In this document: positions 9,782 to 22,572 of the stretch, piece after piece
Position numbering within the stretch: the stretch's first letter is position 1
Layout of the letters: the number at the start of each line of letters is the position of its first letter
Origin: CADEED01 sp963711635
GTDB taxonomy: Bacteria; Pseudomonadota; Gammaproteobacteria; Steroidobacterales; Steroidobacteraceae
NCBI GenBank assembly: GCA_963711635.1
Contig: CAVQEZ010000001.1
Coordinates: forward strand, 62,001-126,000
Length of the DNA stretch: 64,000 bases
Reading direction: 5' to 3'
Notes under the pieces: model-generated
Told to the model about the DNA's origin: nothing
Database searches by the model: none
The model's input: the letters and a program-made list of their open reading frames with translations, nothing else
Position numbers and translations under genes: made by a program

Positions 9782-11154
9782 AGTTTCACGGCCTCATCGT
9801 TGGTACGCTCGCCGGCGTTCTGTTCGGCTGCGCCATGCCACCGCCGCAGCTGCGGCAGCAGTTCGCGGTGCGCGACGTTCCCTACACACCCGACAGCGGC
9901 ACCCTCGCGATCCGCTGCGGGCAGCTCATCGACGGCGCCAGAAACCTGCCGCGCGGCGAGTCGCTGGTGCTGATCCGCGATGGCCGCATCAAGCGCATCG
10001 AACTGGGCTCGGGTCGCGGCAGCGCGGCCGCGACCATGGTCCCGGTGCTGGATCTGTCCGAGTACACCTGCCTGCCCGGGCTCATCGACATGCACACGCA
10101 CCTCACCGACCGGCCCGAGGACACGGCCGATCTGCGGGTGTACTTCTCGCGCAAAGTCGACGAAACCCTGCGCCAGGGCACGGAGAACGCCGCCGCCACC
10201 TTGTCGGCCGGGTTCACCAGCGTGCGCAACGTCGGCACCTATGTGCTCGGCGCGGATACCGAACTGCGCGACTACATCAATCGCGGCTCGGCGGCCGGCC
10301 CGCGCATGCTGGTGAGCGGGCCTTACCTGACGATCCCGCATGGCGGCGGCGATCTGTACGTGCCCGATTTCGTGGAGCCGGACGACAACTCGATGTTTCA
10401 TGCGGGCGTGGCGCGCGGTCCGCAGCAATTTCGCGAACGCGCCGAGATCCTGCTCGCCAGCGGCTCGGACCTGCTCAAGGTCATCGCCTCGGGTGCCGTA
10501 CTGGCCTATGGCGGCGTGCCGGGCGCGCCCGAGATGTCGCGCGAGGAAATTGCCGCGGTGGTGGAGCTCGCGCATGCCGAGGGCAAGAAGGTCGCCGCGC
10601 ACGCGCATGGCGCCGAGTCGATTCGCATGGCCATCGCGGCCGGCGTCGACACCGTGGAGCACGCCTCCTACCTCGACGACGCCGGCATCGCTGCCGCACT
10701 GAAGCGCGGCAACGTGGCACTGGCCATGGACGTCTACAACGGCGACTACATCGATACCGAAGGCCGGCGCATGAACTGGCCCGCGGAATTCCTGCGCAAG
10801 AATCTCGAAACCACGCAGGTGCAGCGCCAGGCGTTCACCAAGGCCGTGATGGCGGGCGTGCCCATCGTGTTCGCCACGGACTCAGGCGTGTATCCACACG
10901 GGCTGAATGCGCGCCAGTTCGGCGTCATGGTCAAGCGCGGCATGACGCCCATGCAGGCCATCCAGTCGGCGACCTCGGTGGCGGCGCGCTACATGGGCTG
11001 CGAGGCCGACGTCGGCGAGCTCGAGGTCGGGAAGCTGGGCGACCTCATCGCGGTGCGCGGCGATCCGCTCATCGACATCACGGTGCTCGAGCACGTCGAC
11101 GTGGTCATCAAGGGCGGGCTCATTTTCAAGCTGCCCGATCCCGACATCAATTGA
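9778..11154 (+). CDS. Amidohydrolase family lipoprotein (imidazolonepropionase/prolidase-like)
   Basis: The 458-residue product begins with a lipoprotein signal (LAGVLFGC, Cys at residue 18), so it is likely membrane-attached. The remainder is a metal-dependent amidohydrolase: the HxH metal motif is in GLIDMHTHLTDRPED, the carboxylated-Lys strand lies near LLKVIASGAVLAYGG, later His residues are in KVAAHAHGAESIRMA and DTVEHASYLDD, and the final Asp in FATDSGVYPHG. This matches the group annotated as Xaa-Pro dipeptidase or imidazolonepropionase-like. The substrate is probably a cyclic amide or dipeptide and cannot be decided. The GTG start overlaps the pirin stop; no other start is near the lipobox. 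Confidence 0.8.
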   Translation: MKFHGLIVGTLAGVLFGCAMPPPQLRQQFAVRDVPYTPDSGTLAIRCGQLIDGARNLPRGESLVLIRDGRIKRIELGSGRGSAAATMVPVLDLSEYTCLPGLIDMHTHLTDRPEDTADLRVYFSRKVDETLRQGTENAAATLSAGFTSVRNVGTYVLGADTELRDYINRGSAAGPRMLVSGPYLTIPHGGGDLYVPDFVEPDDNSMFHAGVARGPQQFRERAEILLASGSDLLKVIASGAVLAYGGVPGAPEMSREEIAAVVELAHAEGKKVAAHAHGAESIRMAIAAGVDTVEHASYLDDAGIAAALKRGNVALAMDVYNGDYIDTEGRRMNWPAEFLRKNLETTQVQRQAFTKAVMAGVPIVFATDSGVYPHGLNARQFGVMVKRGMTPMQAIQSATSVAARYMGCEADVGELEVGKLGDLIAVRGDPLIDITVLEHVDVVIKGGLIFKLPDPDIN

Positions 11155-12013
11155 AATACCGCGCAAGCTCGACCGGCATGGCCGGGATCGAGCGGATTTC
11201 GATGTCGCGATAGAACACCTCGGCCGCCTCGCTCTGGATCTGCAGCTTGCCGCCCGTCATCGGCACCCACTTGCCGCCGTCCTGGTAGCGGGCATTGCGC
11301 AGCGCCATGACCACCATTCCATTCACGATGTGCACGCAGTCGTCCTCGAAACACACCAGCTCGAGCCGGTTCCAGGCCCCGCGCCGATCCTGGTCGGAAC
11401 CCGCCAGCGCATGGTTGTTAGGCGAGGCGAATTCCATCCACGGCGCCGCCGGATTCCAGCGCGGCGCCTCGGCCCCTTCGGCCTTGGGCAGCGCGCGGAT
11501 GTCGATGGCCGAAGTGGCCTGCGTCCAGTATTCGCCGAGGCCCTGCTCGATGACCTGGAACTCGTGCGACAGGGCCCACGACTTCCAGTAGTCCACGCCG
11601 AAGGGCCCGCGGCTGTGATAGAGGATTCCGGAGTCCTTGGGTTCATCGAGCCGCGGCACCCATTTCTTCTCGCCCCAGCGGGTCTCGAGCGCGCAGGTGA
11701 TAGTTGGAAAATGCTTCGCGGGTCTGCAGGCAGCCATAGATCTCGCCGCTGATGCGCAACACCGGTTTGCCGGCTTGTTCGATCGTGGTGAACACATCCT
11801 GGCCCTTGGGATTCGCGCCGACGGGCTTGAGGCGCTTGGGCGCCTTTCCCTGGATCACGCTGAGAATCTGTCGCCGCGATAACTCAGGTACACGTCGAAG
11901 TTCGACAGTTGCGCGTCGAGCAGTGGCCGCCAGGGACCGGGCGCCACATCCGCGGCGAAGCTCGTCGTGCTGAACATGGCGAGCGCGCAAAGCCGGTAAA
12001 AAGTCCGTGTCAT
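11147..12013 (-). CDS. DUF1080 (3-keto-disaccharide hydrolase-like) exported protein, two frameshifts
   Basis: The N-terminus (from the ATG at 12013, GAGGAG upstream) is a signal peptide ending TTSFA-ADV. The frame shifts near 11870 and again near 11690, where an extra base after CGC restores LETRWGEKKWVP. The reconstructed protein is about 288 residues and carries the DUF1080 concanavalin-like beta-sandwich: NYHL, GILYHS, EFQVIEQG, the GAWNRLELVC segment and a final FYRDIEIRSI, all typical. Members of this family hydrolyse 3-keto-glucosides or bind sugars in the periplasm. The 3' end overlaps the convergent amidohydrolase by 8 bases. Function in this organism is not further defined. Confidence 0.75.
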
Positions 12014-12089
12014 CGAAACTCCTCGTTGCCGCGCGAGACTCTAGCAATAGCGCACAGGATGTGCACACTTGCGCGCAAGGAGAATCTCC

Positions 12090-12512
12090 ATGCAAATGAT
12101 CTGGCTCGGTGTCGCCATCATCGGCGCCGCCGCATATCACGTCGTCCTGAAGCTGACGCCGGCGGGCGTCAATCCCTATCTATCGTTGGCGGTGACTTAC
12201 GCCGTGGTCACCGCGGCCTTCGCAGCGGCTTACCTGGTCATGCCCGGCAATGTCGCTATACGCGTGGCCTTCGGCCAGCTCAACTGGACCGCGTGGGTGT
12301 TGGGGCTGGTCATCGTTTTCCTCGACCTCGCATTCCTGATGGTCTACCGCGGCGGCTTCGAGGTGAGCCTGGGACAGATCGTGACCCAGTCCGGTACGGC
12401 GCTGGTGCTGCTGCTGGTGGGTGTCGCGTTTTTCTCCGAGCGGCTCAGCCTCGTGAACATCATTGGCATTCTGTTGTGCATCGTCGGCCTCTGGCTGATC
12501 AACCAGAAGTGA
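12090..12512 (+). CDS. Small EamA/SMR-like transporter
   Basis: This 140-residue hydrophobic protein has four to five membrane helices (for example MIWLGVAIIGAAAYHVVL, VLGLVIVFLDLAFLMV, IIGILLCIVGLWLIN). The overall plan, including GQIVTQSGTALVLLLVGVA and the final NIIGILLCIVGLWL, resembles half of a ten-helix EamA/DMT exporter or an SMR protein, so it probably works as an oligomer. The start at 12090 has a strong AAGGAG site 8 bases upstream. Substrate unknown. It is a single gene between two convergent or divergent neighbours. Confidence 0.72.
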   Translation: MQMIWLGVAIIGAAAYHVVLKLTPAGVNPYLSLAVTYAVVTAAFAAAYLVMPGNVAIRVAFGQLNWTAWVLGLVIVFLDLAFLMVYRGGFEVSLGQIVTQSGTALVLLLVGVAFFSERLSLVNIIGILLCIVGLWLINQK

Positions 12513-12524
12513 AATCGTGTCCAG

Positions 12525-13742
12525 CTAGTTTCGCGGCGTGAGCTTCGTCGCCACGGTCAGCTCGCCGATCCTCCGGCCCATGTCCTTGCCGGCTTCGTTC
12601 GAAAAGCGGTAGTGGAAACCCGCCCAGGTGCGCGCGTTGGCCACCTCGTTCGTATAGTCGTCGAGGCGCGTCCATGAACGCGTGACGCCGGGCGCGGTGG
12701 CACTGGTCAGCGTCAACGTTCCGATGTCTTCGCCGACGACGCCGCGTATGACCGCGGCCACCGCCGACGAGGTAATGCAATGCGCGCAGGGATATTCGGG
12801 ATGCATGGGCGTTTCGCCCAGCGGCTGCCAGCCGGGCTCGCGCGGCGTCGCCGGGTTGCCGGTCTGATCCGCGTTGCGGATGGCCGTGACCGGACGCCAG
12901 AAGTTGTAGTGATACTTGGCGTCGAATACGGCGATGTACGCGTCCATGCCGGCGAGCGAAGTGAGTGCGAACAGCCGTGCGCAATCGAGCAGGTCCATGT
13001 GCTTCGCGGCGGCAAGCTGCGCCACCATGGGGTTCCAGGCGCGCGCCCCGGTCACGAACCAGAACTTGCCCACGGTAGTTTGTTCGGCGGTGCGCAGCTT
13101 GCTGTCGAGCCCACCGATTTCACGGATCTCGTTGACGTCGCGCGTCCAGGTCGCAGACGTCAGCGAAGGCGGCGGCCCGGGGCGGAACTGCGAGCCGCTT
13201 GCCATCACCCACGGCGTCCACGTGCCCACGCCGGCGCTGACCACCGGCGCCGTGGGCAGGTACTGGCCAGGCTGCGTCACCGGGCGATAGTTATCCGGCG
13301 CCGCGCTGCCGTCGTCATGGCGCAGCGCGAGCATTTCCGCGGCGGCCTTGCGGCCGAGGATGAGACCCCGTTCGCGTGCCGGTCCCTCGGGCACGGCCGA
13401 AAGTTGTTGTGCCAGCAGGGCATCCAGCGCTGCCTTCTGCTCCGGGTACTGCGCCACGAGGACCTCATGTCCCGCGGCAGCCGCGGCCGCTTCGCGCGAG
13501 GTGTTGCGATCGGTGACCAGATTCAGGCGGTAGGGCTGGTAGCGCCGGTCGATGGCGTTCAGCGCCTCGAACATGGCGGTGTGCATCAGCGCCAGCGTGC
13601 GGCCGTGCACTGGACCGCTGACTTTTCGTTCCGCGGCAATGACATCCGCGCGCGAATTCCAGTCGATGACGACGTCGGCTTGCACAACGCCGCCAGCCAG
13701 CAACGCCGCCACGGCAAACCAACCAGTGAATTTCTTCTTCAT
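12525..13742 (-). CDS. Vanadium-haloperoxidase/PAP2-type phosphatase family protein, exported
   Basis: The product (about 405 residues) has a signal peptide (KKKFTGWFAVAALLAGGVVQA) and the all-helical PAP2/vanadium haloperoxidase fold. Oxyanion-binding motifs are present in order: KYHYNFWRPVTAIR, HPEYPCAHCITSSA and ARTWAGFHYRFS. In most relatives the middle motif reads HPEYPSGHS; here Ser-Gly is replaced by Cys-Ala, which may change activity. Such periplasmic enzymes are annotated as haloperoxidases, but phosphatase activity is equally possible. The ATG at 13742 follows GGGAGGAAGC; a longer frame to 13781 has no ribosome site. Confidence 0.78.
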   Translation of the reverse strand: MKKKFTGWFAVAALLAGGVVQADVVIDWNSRADVIAAERKVSGPVHGRTLALMHTAMFEALNAIDRRYQPYRLNLVTDRNTSREAAAAAAGHEVLVAQYPEQKAALDALLAQQLSAVPEGPARERGLILGRKAAAEMLALRHDDGSAAPDNYRPVTQPGQYLPTAPVVSAGVGTWTPWVMASGSQFRPGPPPSLTSATWTRDVNEIREIGGLDSKLRTAEQTTVGKFWFVTGARAWNPMVAQLAAAKHMDLLDCARLFALTSLAGMDAYIAVFDAKYHYNFWRPVTAIRNADQTGNPATPREPGWQPLGETPMHPEYPCAHCITSSAVAAVIRGVVGEDIGTLTLTSATAPGVTRSWTRLDDYTNEVANARTWAGFHYRFSNEAGKDMGRRIGELTVATKLTPRN

Positions 13743-13899
13743 GCTTCCTCCCGCTTCGAATTGGGCGCAGTGGACGCCCAAACCGGCCGGCCGTCACGAA
13801 AGAACGCCGAAATATGGCCGAAACCGTGGCAAGACTTCGCGCCCTCGCCCGCCCTGAGTTATGTTTGCCGCACGCACGGCTACATACAGGTAACGGATC

Positions 13900-14346
13900 A
13901 TGCGCCGCATTCGGTTGCTCGCCATGTTCGCGCTGGGACTCTGTGCCCTGCCGGCATACGCAGCCGCACCTGCCACGCCCTTGGGTATCAAGGGCTACGA
14001 CCCGGTGGCCTACTTCACGCTGCAGCGTGCCACGCCGGGATCCGCGCAGTTCGAATACCAGTGGGACGAGCACCTGTGGCGATTCGCGAATGCCGCGCAT
14101 CGCGAATTGTTCAAGTCCGACCCGGTGCGTTACGCGCCGCAATTCGCGAACTTCTGCGCCGTGGCACTGGCGCGCGGCGAGGTGCGCGAAGCCAATCCGG
14201 AGTACTGGCTCATCAGCGACGGCAAGCTGTACCTGTTCGGCAAGTCCGTCGGACCGGATCTGTTTCGCAAGGATCTGGGTTACGTCGAGCGCGCCAACAG
14301 CAATCGCACGCTGCTGAGCCGCCCTCAGGAGCCGGCTGGGAAATAG
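13900..14346 (+). CDS. YHS-domain exported protein
   Basis: A 148-residue protein with a signal peptide (LLAMFALGLCALPAYA-A) followed by a YHS-type domain (GIKGYDPVAYF, then EYQWDEHLWRFANAAHRELFKSDPVRYAPQ). The single Cys in FANFCAVAL is the usual place of a metal-binding residue in this family. Periplasmic YHS proteins are linked to metal handling or to the DUF1501/tricarballylate contexts, but a specific role cannot be given. Its 3' end overlaps that of the convergent regulator gene by about 20 bases. Confidence 0.75.
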   Translation: MRRIRLLAMFALGLCALPAYAAAPATPLGIKGYDPVAYFTLQRATPGSAQFEYQWDEHLWRFANAAHRELFKSDPVRYAPQFANFCAVALARGEVREANPEYWLISDGKLYLFGKSVGPDLFRKDLGYVERANSNRTLLSRPQEPAGK

Positions 14347-15977
14347 AGGCCGGCCTTGGCGAGTCCCTCGCGCAGATGCGCGAGGTCGCGCGGATCGCGG
14401 AACTTGTTGCCAAACGCCGCCGCGTCGAACAGCGGATCGGTGCGCCGTACGGACTCGGCCGCGCGTGTCGCTTCCGCGGCATTGCCCGCCTGGGCATGGG
14501 CCGCGGCCAGAACCACGTAGTTGAATCGCGCCTCGGCATTGCGCCGCAGGTTCAGCTCCGACTGCTCGACGGATTCGTCATAGCGCCGCTTGAGGTAGTA
14601 AGCCAGGCTGAGCGCGAACCGGTCGAAGGCGTTGAGCTCGGGATCGATCCGCTGCGCCAGTTCCAGCGATTCGATGGCGGCGTCCGACTTGCCGAGCCAG
14701 ACCAGGATGTTGCCGCGACCGGCCAGCGCGTTGGCGTCACTGGGATTGATCGCGATCGCCCGATCGATCTCGCGTTGCGCGTCGTCGAACTGGTTGTAGG
14801 CGATGTAGCGGCGGCCGAGCAGGATGCGCCCGCGCACGTCGGCCGCGTCCAGTCGCAGCGCCTCGTTGGCATGCTCGACCACGCGATTCCAGTACTCGTC
14901 GGGCGCCTCGGCCCAACCCATGGAGATCGCGGCATGAAAAGTTTCGCCCAGCGCCGAATGCGCGGCCGCGTAACCCGGATCGAGCTCGGTGGCCCGGCGC
15001 AGCAGCGCGCGCGCTTCCACCAGGCCGGCGCGCGTCGGCCGCTGCAACTCCGGACGCGCCTGCAGCAGGCAATCGTAGGCGTCGAAACTCGCGGTGCGCT
15101 TGGTGGAGACTCGCTGTTGTTCGAACTCCGTGACGCGGATGGCCAGCACGCCGGCAATCTCGCGCGTGATGCGATCCTGCAGCTGGAACACATCGGTGGG
15201 CGCTTCATCGAAGCGCGCCGACCACAGCACGCGGCCCTGCGCATCGACCAGCTGGGCACTGACGCGAATGCGATCGGCGGCATAACGGACACTGCCTTCG
15301 ACCTGGTAGCGCACGCCGAGCACGCCCGCGATCTCGCCGGGCTTGGCCACCGCGCCCTTGTAACCCGCCACGGCATTCCACGACATCACCGTGAGCCCGG
15401 AGAATCGCCCCAGCGAATTGATGATGTCCTGCGTGAGTCCATCGGCCAGGTATTCGCGCTGCGCGGCATCGGTCTGGTTCTGAAACGGCAGTACGGCGAT
15501 CGTGGGACCTGTGCCCAAGCCGTCCGGCCTCGGTTCGCGCGGCCGCAGGCCAAACCACAGCGCGGCGATGGTGATGGCCACTGCCAGCGGCGCGAAGATG
15601 CCGTACTTCCAGCGCCATCGCAGCGCGCGCTTGATCGGCGCACCCACCGGCGCGGGACGCGGCGCTTCGAATCGATAGCCGCGGCGCGGCACGGTGGTGA
15701 TGTAGTCGCGGCCCGACTCGGCAAATACGCGGCGCAACTCGCCGACGCTTTGCACCAGCGTATCGTCGGTGACGATGAGGTTGGGCCACACGGCCGCGAG
15801 CAGCTCTTCCTTGGAGACCAGCTGGCCGGCGTGTTCGACCAGGTGCTTCAGCACGCCGAAGGTCTTCGGGCGCAGGGGCACTTCATTCCCGGCGCGCAGC
15901 AGGCAACCGCGCGACAGATCGAGCACGTAGTCGTCGAAGTCGACACGCGCGGAGCCTTCCATCCCTGATGCGCTCAT
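14325..15977 (-). CDS. CadC/ToxR-like membrane transcriptional regulator with TPR domain
   Basis: The N-terminal 100 residues form an OmpR-type winged helix (DDYVLDLSRGCLLR ... LRPKTFGVLKHLVEHAGQLVSKEELLAAVWP ... ITTVPRRGYRFEAP). A membrane helix (YGIFAPLAVAITIAALWFGL, about residues 125-145) separates it from a periplasmic part with an adenylate-cyclase-associated/FlgO-like segment (TIAVLPFQNQTD ... VRYQVEGSVRY) and several tetratricopeptide repeats to the end (about residues 300-545). This is the architecture of one-component membrane regulators. It starts 8 bases after the chromate-transporter stop and is likely in its operon. ATG 15977 is preferred over 16013; MEGS at 15962 is another option. 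The ligand is unknown. Confidence 0.8.
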   Translation of the reverse strand: MSASGMEGSARVDFDDYVLDLSRGCLLRAGNEVPLRPKTFGVLKHLVEHAGQLVSKEELLAAVWPNLIVTDDTLVQSVGELRRVFAESGRDYITTVPRRGYRFEAPRPAPVGAPIKRALRWRWKYGIFAPLAVAITIAALWFGLRPREPRPDGLGTGPTIAVLPFQNQTDAAQREYLADGLTQDIINSLGRFSGLTVMSWNAVAGYKGAVAKPGEIAGVLGVRYQVEGSVRYAADRIRVSAQLVDAQGRVLWSARFDEAPTDVFQLQDRITREIAGVLAIRVTEFEQQRVSTKRTASFDAYDCLLQARPELQRPTRAGLVEARALLRRATELDPGYAAAHSALGETFHAAISMGWAEAPDEYWNRVVEHANEALRLDAADVRGRILLGRRYIAYNQFDDAQREIDRAIAINPSDANALAGRGNILVWLGKSDAAIESLELAQRIDPELNAFDRFALSLAYYLKRRYDESVEQSELNLRRNAEARFNYVVLAAAHAQAGNAAEATRAAESVRRTDPLFDAAAFGNKFRDPRDLAHLREGLAKAGLYFPAGS

Positions 15978-15984
15978 ATCCCGT

Positions 15985-17301
15985 TCATAGCAGTCGCACG
16001 ATGAGGCCCGCAACTCCGCAGGCGAGAATCACGGGAATCACACCCAGGCGAAACCAGAACAAGGCCAGCGCCGCGCCCGCGGCAATCGCCAGCGACAGGA
16101 TGTCGGGAGCGTTCGCGAAACCGGTGGGCCAGAACACGTGCCGGGCGAAGTACACCGCCAGGTTGGCAATGACACCGACCACGGCCGCGGTGATCGCGGC
16201 CAGCGGCGCGGTGAACGCACGACGGCCACGCGTGGCTTCCACCAGGGGACCGCCGGCGAAAATAAAAACGAACGACGGCAGGAACGTGAAGAAGGTGACC
16301 ACGGTGGCGCCGGCGATGCCGGCCAGCCAGGGCGCGAGTGCCTGTGCCGAGGGCTGGGTCCACGCGCCCACATAGCCGACGAAGGTCACCACCATGATGA
16401 GTGGGCCGGGCGTGGTTTCGCCCAATGCCAGTCCATCGATCATCTGCGGCGCGGTCAGCCAGCCGAATTGCTCCACGGCCGCCTGATTCACATACGGCAA
16501 TACCGCGTAGGCGCCGCCGAACGTGACCATTGCCACCTTGGTGAAGAAGGTCGCCATGCGCGACAGCGTGCCGTGACCGCCTTCGAAACCCACCAGCAGC
16601 GCCATCGCGGCGAGCCACAACACGACTCCGGCGGTCAGCACCCGGGCCAATCTACCCCAGGAGAAGCTGGTGTGCGGCGGTGGCGCGGCGTGATCATCGA
16701 TCAGCGCGCCACCCTCGCCGGAGACGGATGGCGCAGCAGCCACGGTCTGGAAAGACCGCGGCGCCAGGCGCGCACCCACGGCGCCAGCCAGTGCGGCACC
16801 GACCACGATCAAGGGAAACGGCACGGAAAACAGCGTGAGCGCGACGAAGGCCAGTATGGCAATGGCAGCCAGCACCGCATTGCGCAGCACGCGAGTGCCG
16901 ACGCGCCAGGCCGCGAAGGCCACGATGGCTACCACCGCGGGCTTCATGCCGAAGAAGAACGCCGCCACCGCCGGCACCTTGCCGAAACTCACGTACAGCC
17001 AGGACAGCGCCACCAGGATGAAGAAGGACGGCAGGATGAACAACAACCCGGCGGCCAGCCCGCCCCAGGTGCGATGCAGCAGCCAACCGATGTAGGTAGC
17101 TAGTTGCTGCGCCTCGGGACCCGGCAGCAACATGCAGTAGTTGAGCGCATGCAGGAAGCGCCCTTCGGAGATCCAGCGGCGCCGCTCCACCAGCTCCTGG
17201 TGCATGATGGCGATCTGGCCGGCGGGACCGCCGAAGCTGATGAAACCCAGCTTCAGCCAGAACTTGACGGCGATCGAGAAGCTGACGGCTGGCCTGCTCA
17301 T
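15985..17301 (-). CDS. chrA: Chromate/anion transporter ChrA
   Basis: The 438-residue protein is a long-chain CHR-family transporter with two homologous halves, each beginning with a GGP/GG signature: KLGFISFGGPAGQIAIMH at the N-terminus and KVAMVTFGGAYAVLPYV in the second half. The intervening PGPEAQQLATYIGW and GETTPGPLIMVVTFVG are the paired PGP motifs of the family. Ten or more membrane helices are evident. The protein exports chromate, probably by proton or sulfate exchange in the inner membrane. The ATG at 17301 begins the conserved N-terminus; the longer upstream frame is a shadow of metH. A hairpin lies between it and the metH stop. Confidence 0.88.
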   Translation of the reverse strand: MSRPAVSFSIAVKFWLKLGFISFGGPAGQIAIMHQELVERRRWISEGRFLHALNYCMLLPGPEAQQLATYIGWLLHRTWGGLAAGLLFILPSFFILVALSWLYVSFGKVPAVAAFFFGMKPAVVAIVAFAAWRVGTRVLRNAVLAAIAILAFVALTLFSVPFPLIVVGAALAGAVGARLAPRSFQTVAAAPSVSGEGGALIDDHAAPPPHTSFSWGRLARVLTAGVVLWLAAMALLVGFEGGHGTLSRMATFFTKVAMVTFGGAYAVLPYVNQAAVEQFGWLTAPQMIDGLALGETTPGPLIMVVTFVGYVGAWTQPSAQALAPWLAGIAGATVVTFFTFLPSFVFIFAGGPLVEATRGRRAFTAPLAAITAAVVGVIANLAVYFARHVFWPTGFANAPDILSLAIAAGAALALFWFRLGVIPVILACGVAGLIVRLL

Positions 17302-17321
17302 TCCGCCACAACAATAACGGA

Positions 17322-17340
17322 CGCCGCCGCTTCGGCGGCG
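17322..17340 (-). terminator. Hairpin downstream of metH
   Basis: An 8-bp perfect GC stem (CGCCGCCG/CGGCGGCG, 3-base loop) lies in the 65 bases between the metH stop and the chrA start. On the minus strand it is followed by TCCGTTATTGTTGT, which is T-rich but lacks a clean U-run. A weak intrinsic terminator or attenuator before chrA is possible. Confidence 0.4.
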
Positions 17341-17366
17341 ATTTCCTTGGTGGCGCTTGCGCTTGA

Positions 17367-21075
<3,709 letters not shown>

Positions 21076-21076
21076 G

Positions 21077-21955
21077 TCAGGCACTGGCTGCCTTGCGTTC
21101 CACGCGCGGCCGCACGCCCAGCGCGTGACAGATGGCGTAGGTCAGCTCCGAGCGGTTCAGCGTATAGAAATGAAATTGCTCGACGCCGTGCCGCTGCAAG
21201 GTGTGCACCTGCTCGATGGCCACCGCGGCGGAGATCAGCTTGCGCGTCTCGGGATTGTCCTCGAGCCCGTCGAAGCGATGCTCCAGCCAGTCCGGAATCG
21301 AGGCGCCACAGCGCTTGGCAAACTTCGTGATCTGCGGAAACGCGTGATGGGCAGGATGCCCGGCACGATGGGCGCATCGATGCCGCGCGCCGCGCAACGG
21401 TCGCGAAATCGCAGGAACAGGTCGGTGTCGTAGAAGAACTGCGTGATGGCGCGCGAGGCACCGGCGTCGATCTTGCGTTTCAGATTGCCGAGATCGAACT
21501 CGAAGCTCGGCGCCTCGGGATGACCTTCCGGATAGGCGGCCACCGAGATCTCGAAATCTCCGACGGTCTTGAGGCCCGCGACCAGGTCGGCCGCATAGGC
21601 GAAACCATCGGCGCGCGGTTCATATTCTCGTGCGCCGGCGGGCGGATCGCCGCGCAGCGCGACGATGTGGCGGATGCCCTGGTCCCAGTATGGCGCGCGA
21701 TGTCGAGCACTTCGCCGCGGCTCGCACCGATGCAGGTCAGGTGCGGCACGCAGTTGAGCGCATGCTCCGTCTGCAGGCGCGAGACCACGTTGTGCGTGCG
21801 TTCGCGGGTCAGCCGTCCGCGCCATAAGTCACCGACACGAAGCTCGGATTCAGCGGTTCGAGATAGCGGATCGACTCCCAGAGAGTCTTCTCCATGGCCT
21901 CATCGCCCGGCGGAAAGAACTCGAAGGAAACGGATACGGGGCGAGTGCGGGTCAT
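21077..21955 (-). CDS. metF: 5,10-methylenetetrahydrofolate reductase (three frameshifts)
   Basis: The reconstructed protein of about 293 residues matches MetF: it starts PVSVSFEFFPPGDEAM, continues FVSVTYGADG, then THNVVSRLQTEHALNCVPHLTC, GIRHIVALRGDPP, DAGASRAITQFFYD and ends FHFYTLNRSELTYAICHALGV. Breaks lie near 21813, 21695 and 21337, each needing one restored base. The FAD-dependent enzyme makes 5-methyl-THF for MetH, whose gene follows directly. Conservation on both sides of each break argues for sequence error and not a pseudogene. No SAM or SAH riboswitch is recognisable in the 137-base divergent promoter region shared with the Lrp-type regulator. Confidence 0.85.
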
Positions 21956-22092
21956 AGGAAACCTTCGATACCAGTCATATCGTTAGCGTGAAGCGTAGCC
22001 TAACGCACTAGGCGGAGCGCGTTATTGCCAAAAGTGGACTATCATTTGCCGCGTTTTAGTACGTCTGAACTACAAAAGGCGGAAGGCCCGTC

Positions 22093-22566
22093 ATGGCAGC
22101 GCAAAAGCTCGACAAGACAGACACAAAGATCATGCAGGTCCTTTCCAAGGACGGGCGCATCAGCTGGCGCGATCTGGCCGATCAGATCGGTCTGTCGCTG
22201 ACCCCCACCCTTCGCCGCATCCGCCGACTGGAATCGGGGGGCTACATCACCGGTTACAGCGCGCAGTTCGACGAACAGAAACTCGGCTACGGAATCACAA
22301 TGTACGTGTGGGTGTCTCTCGAGCGCCAAGTCGAAGAAACACTGAAGGTATTCGAGCGCCGCATCGCCGACGTACCCGAAGTCATGAGCTGCTATCTCAT
22401 GACCGGCGAAGCCGACTACGTGCTGCGCATCGTCGTGCCGGACCTGCCCAGCTACCAGCGCTTCATGCTGGACGTGCTGACGCGCATCCCCGGCGTGTCA
22501 CGAATTCAGTCCGGCCTGGCCATCAAGCCGGTATTCCATCGCGCCGCGCCGCCCATTCCTAAATGA
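22093..22566 (+). CDS. Lrp/AsnC family transcriptional regulator
   Basis: A 157-residue Lrp-type protein: N-terminal helix-turn-helix (LDKTDTKIMQVLSKDGRIS ... TPTLRRIRRLESGGYITGY) and a C-terminal RAM ligand-binding domain (VPEVMSCYLMTGEADYVLRIVVPD ... IPGVSRIQSGLAIKPV). These regulators form octamers and respond to amino acids. It is divergent from metF, which suggests, without proof, control of methionine or one-carbon genes or of the guanidine island beside it. A GGCGGAAGG sequence precedes the ATG. The frame is intact, unlike its neighbours. Confidence 0.87.
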   Translation: MAAQKLDKTDTKIMQVLSKDGRISWRDLADQIGLSLTPTLRRIRRLESGGYITGYSAQFDEQKLGYGITMYVWVSLERQVEETLKVFERRIADVPEVMSCYLMTGEADYVLRIVVPDLPSYQRFMLDVLTRIPGVSRIQSGLAIKPVFHRAAPPIPK

Positions 22567-22572
22567 CAACGA

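Noticed and set aside
12780..15968. Very long plus-strand open frame (over 1000 codons) opposite the haloperoxidase and regulator genes
   Set aside because: It is antisense to several well-recognised genes, its composition is Arg/Ala/Gly-rich shadow sequence, and no domain is recognisable. High GC leaves few stops on the opposite strand.
21956..22092. SAM or SAH riboswitch before metF-metH
   Set aside because: No conserved core of these aptamers is visible in the 137 bases.
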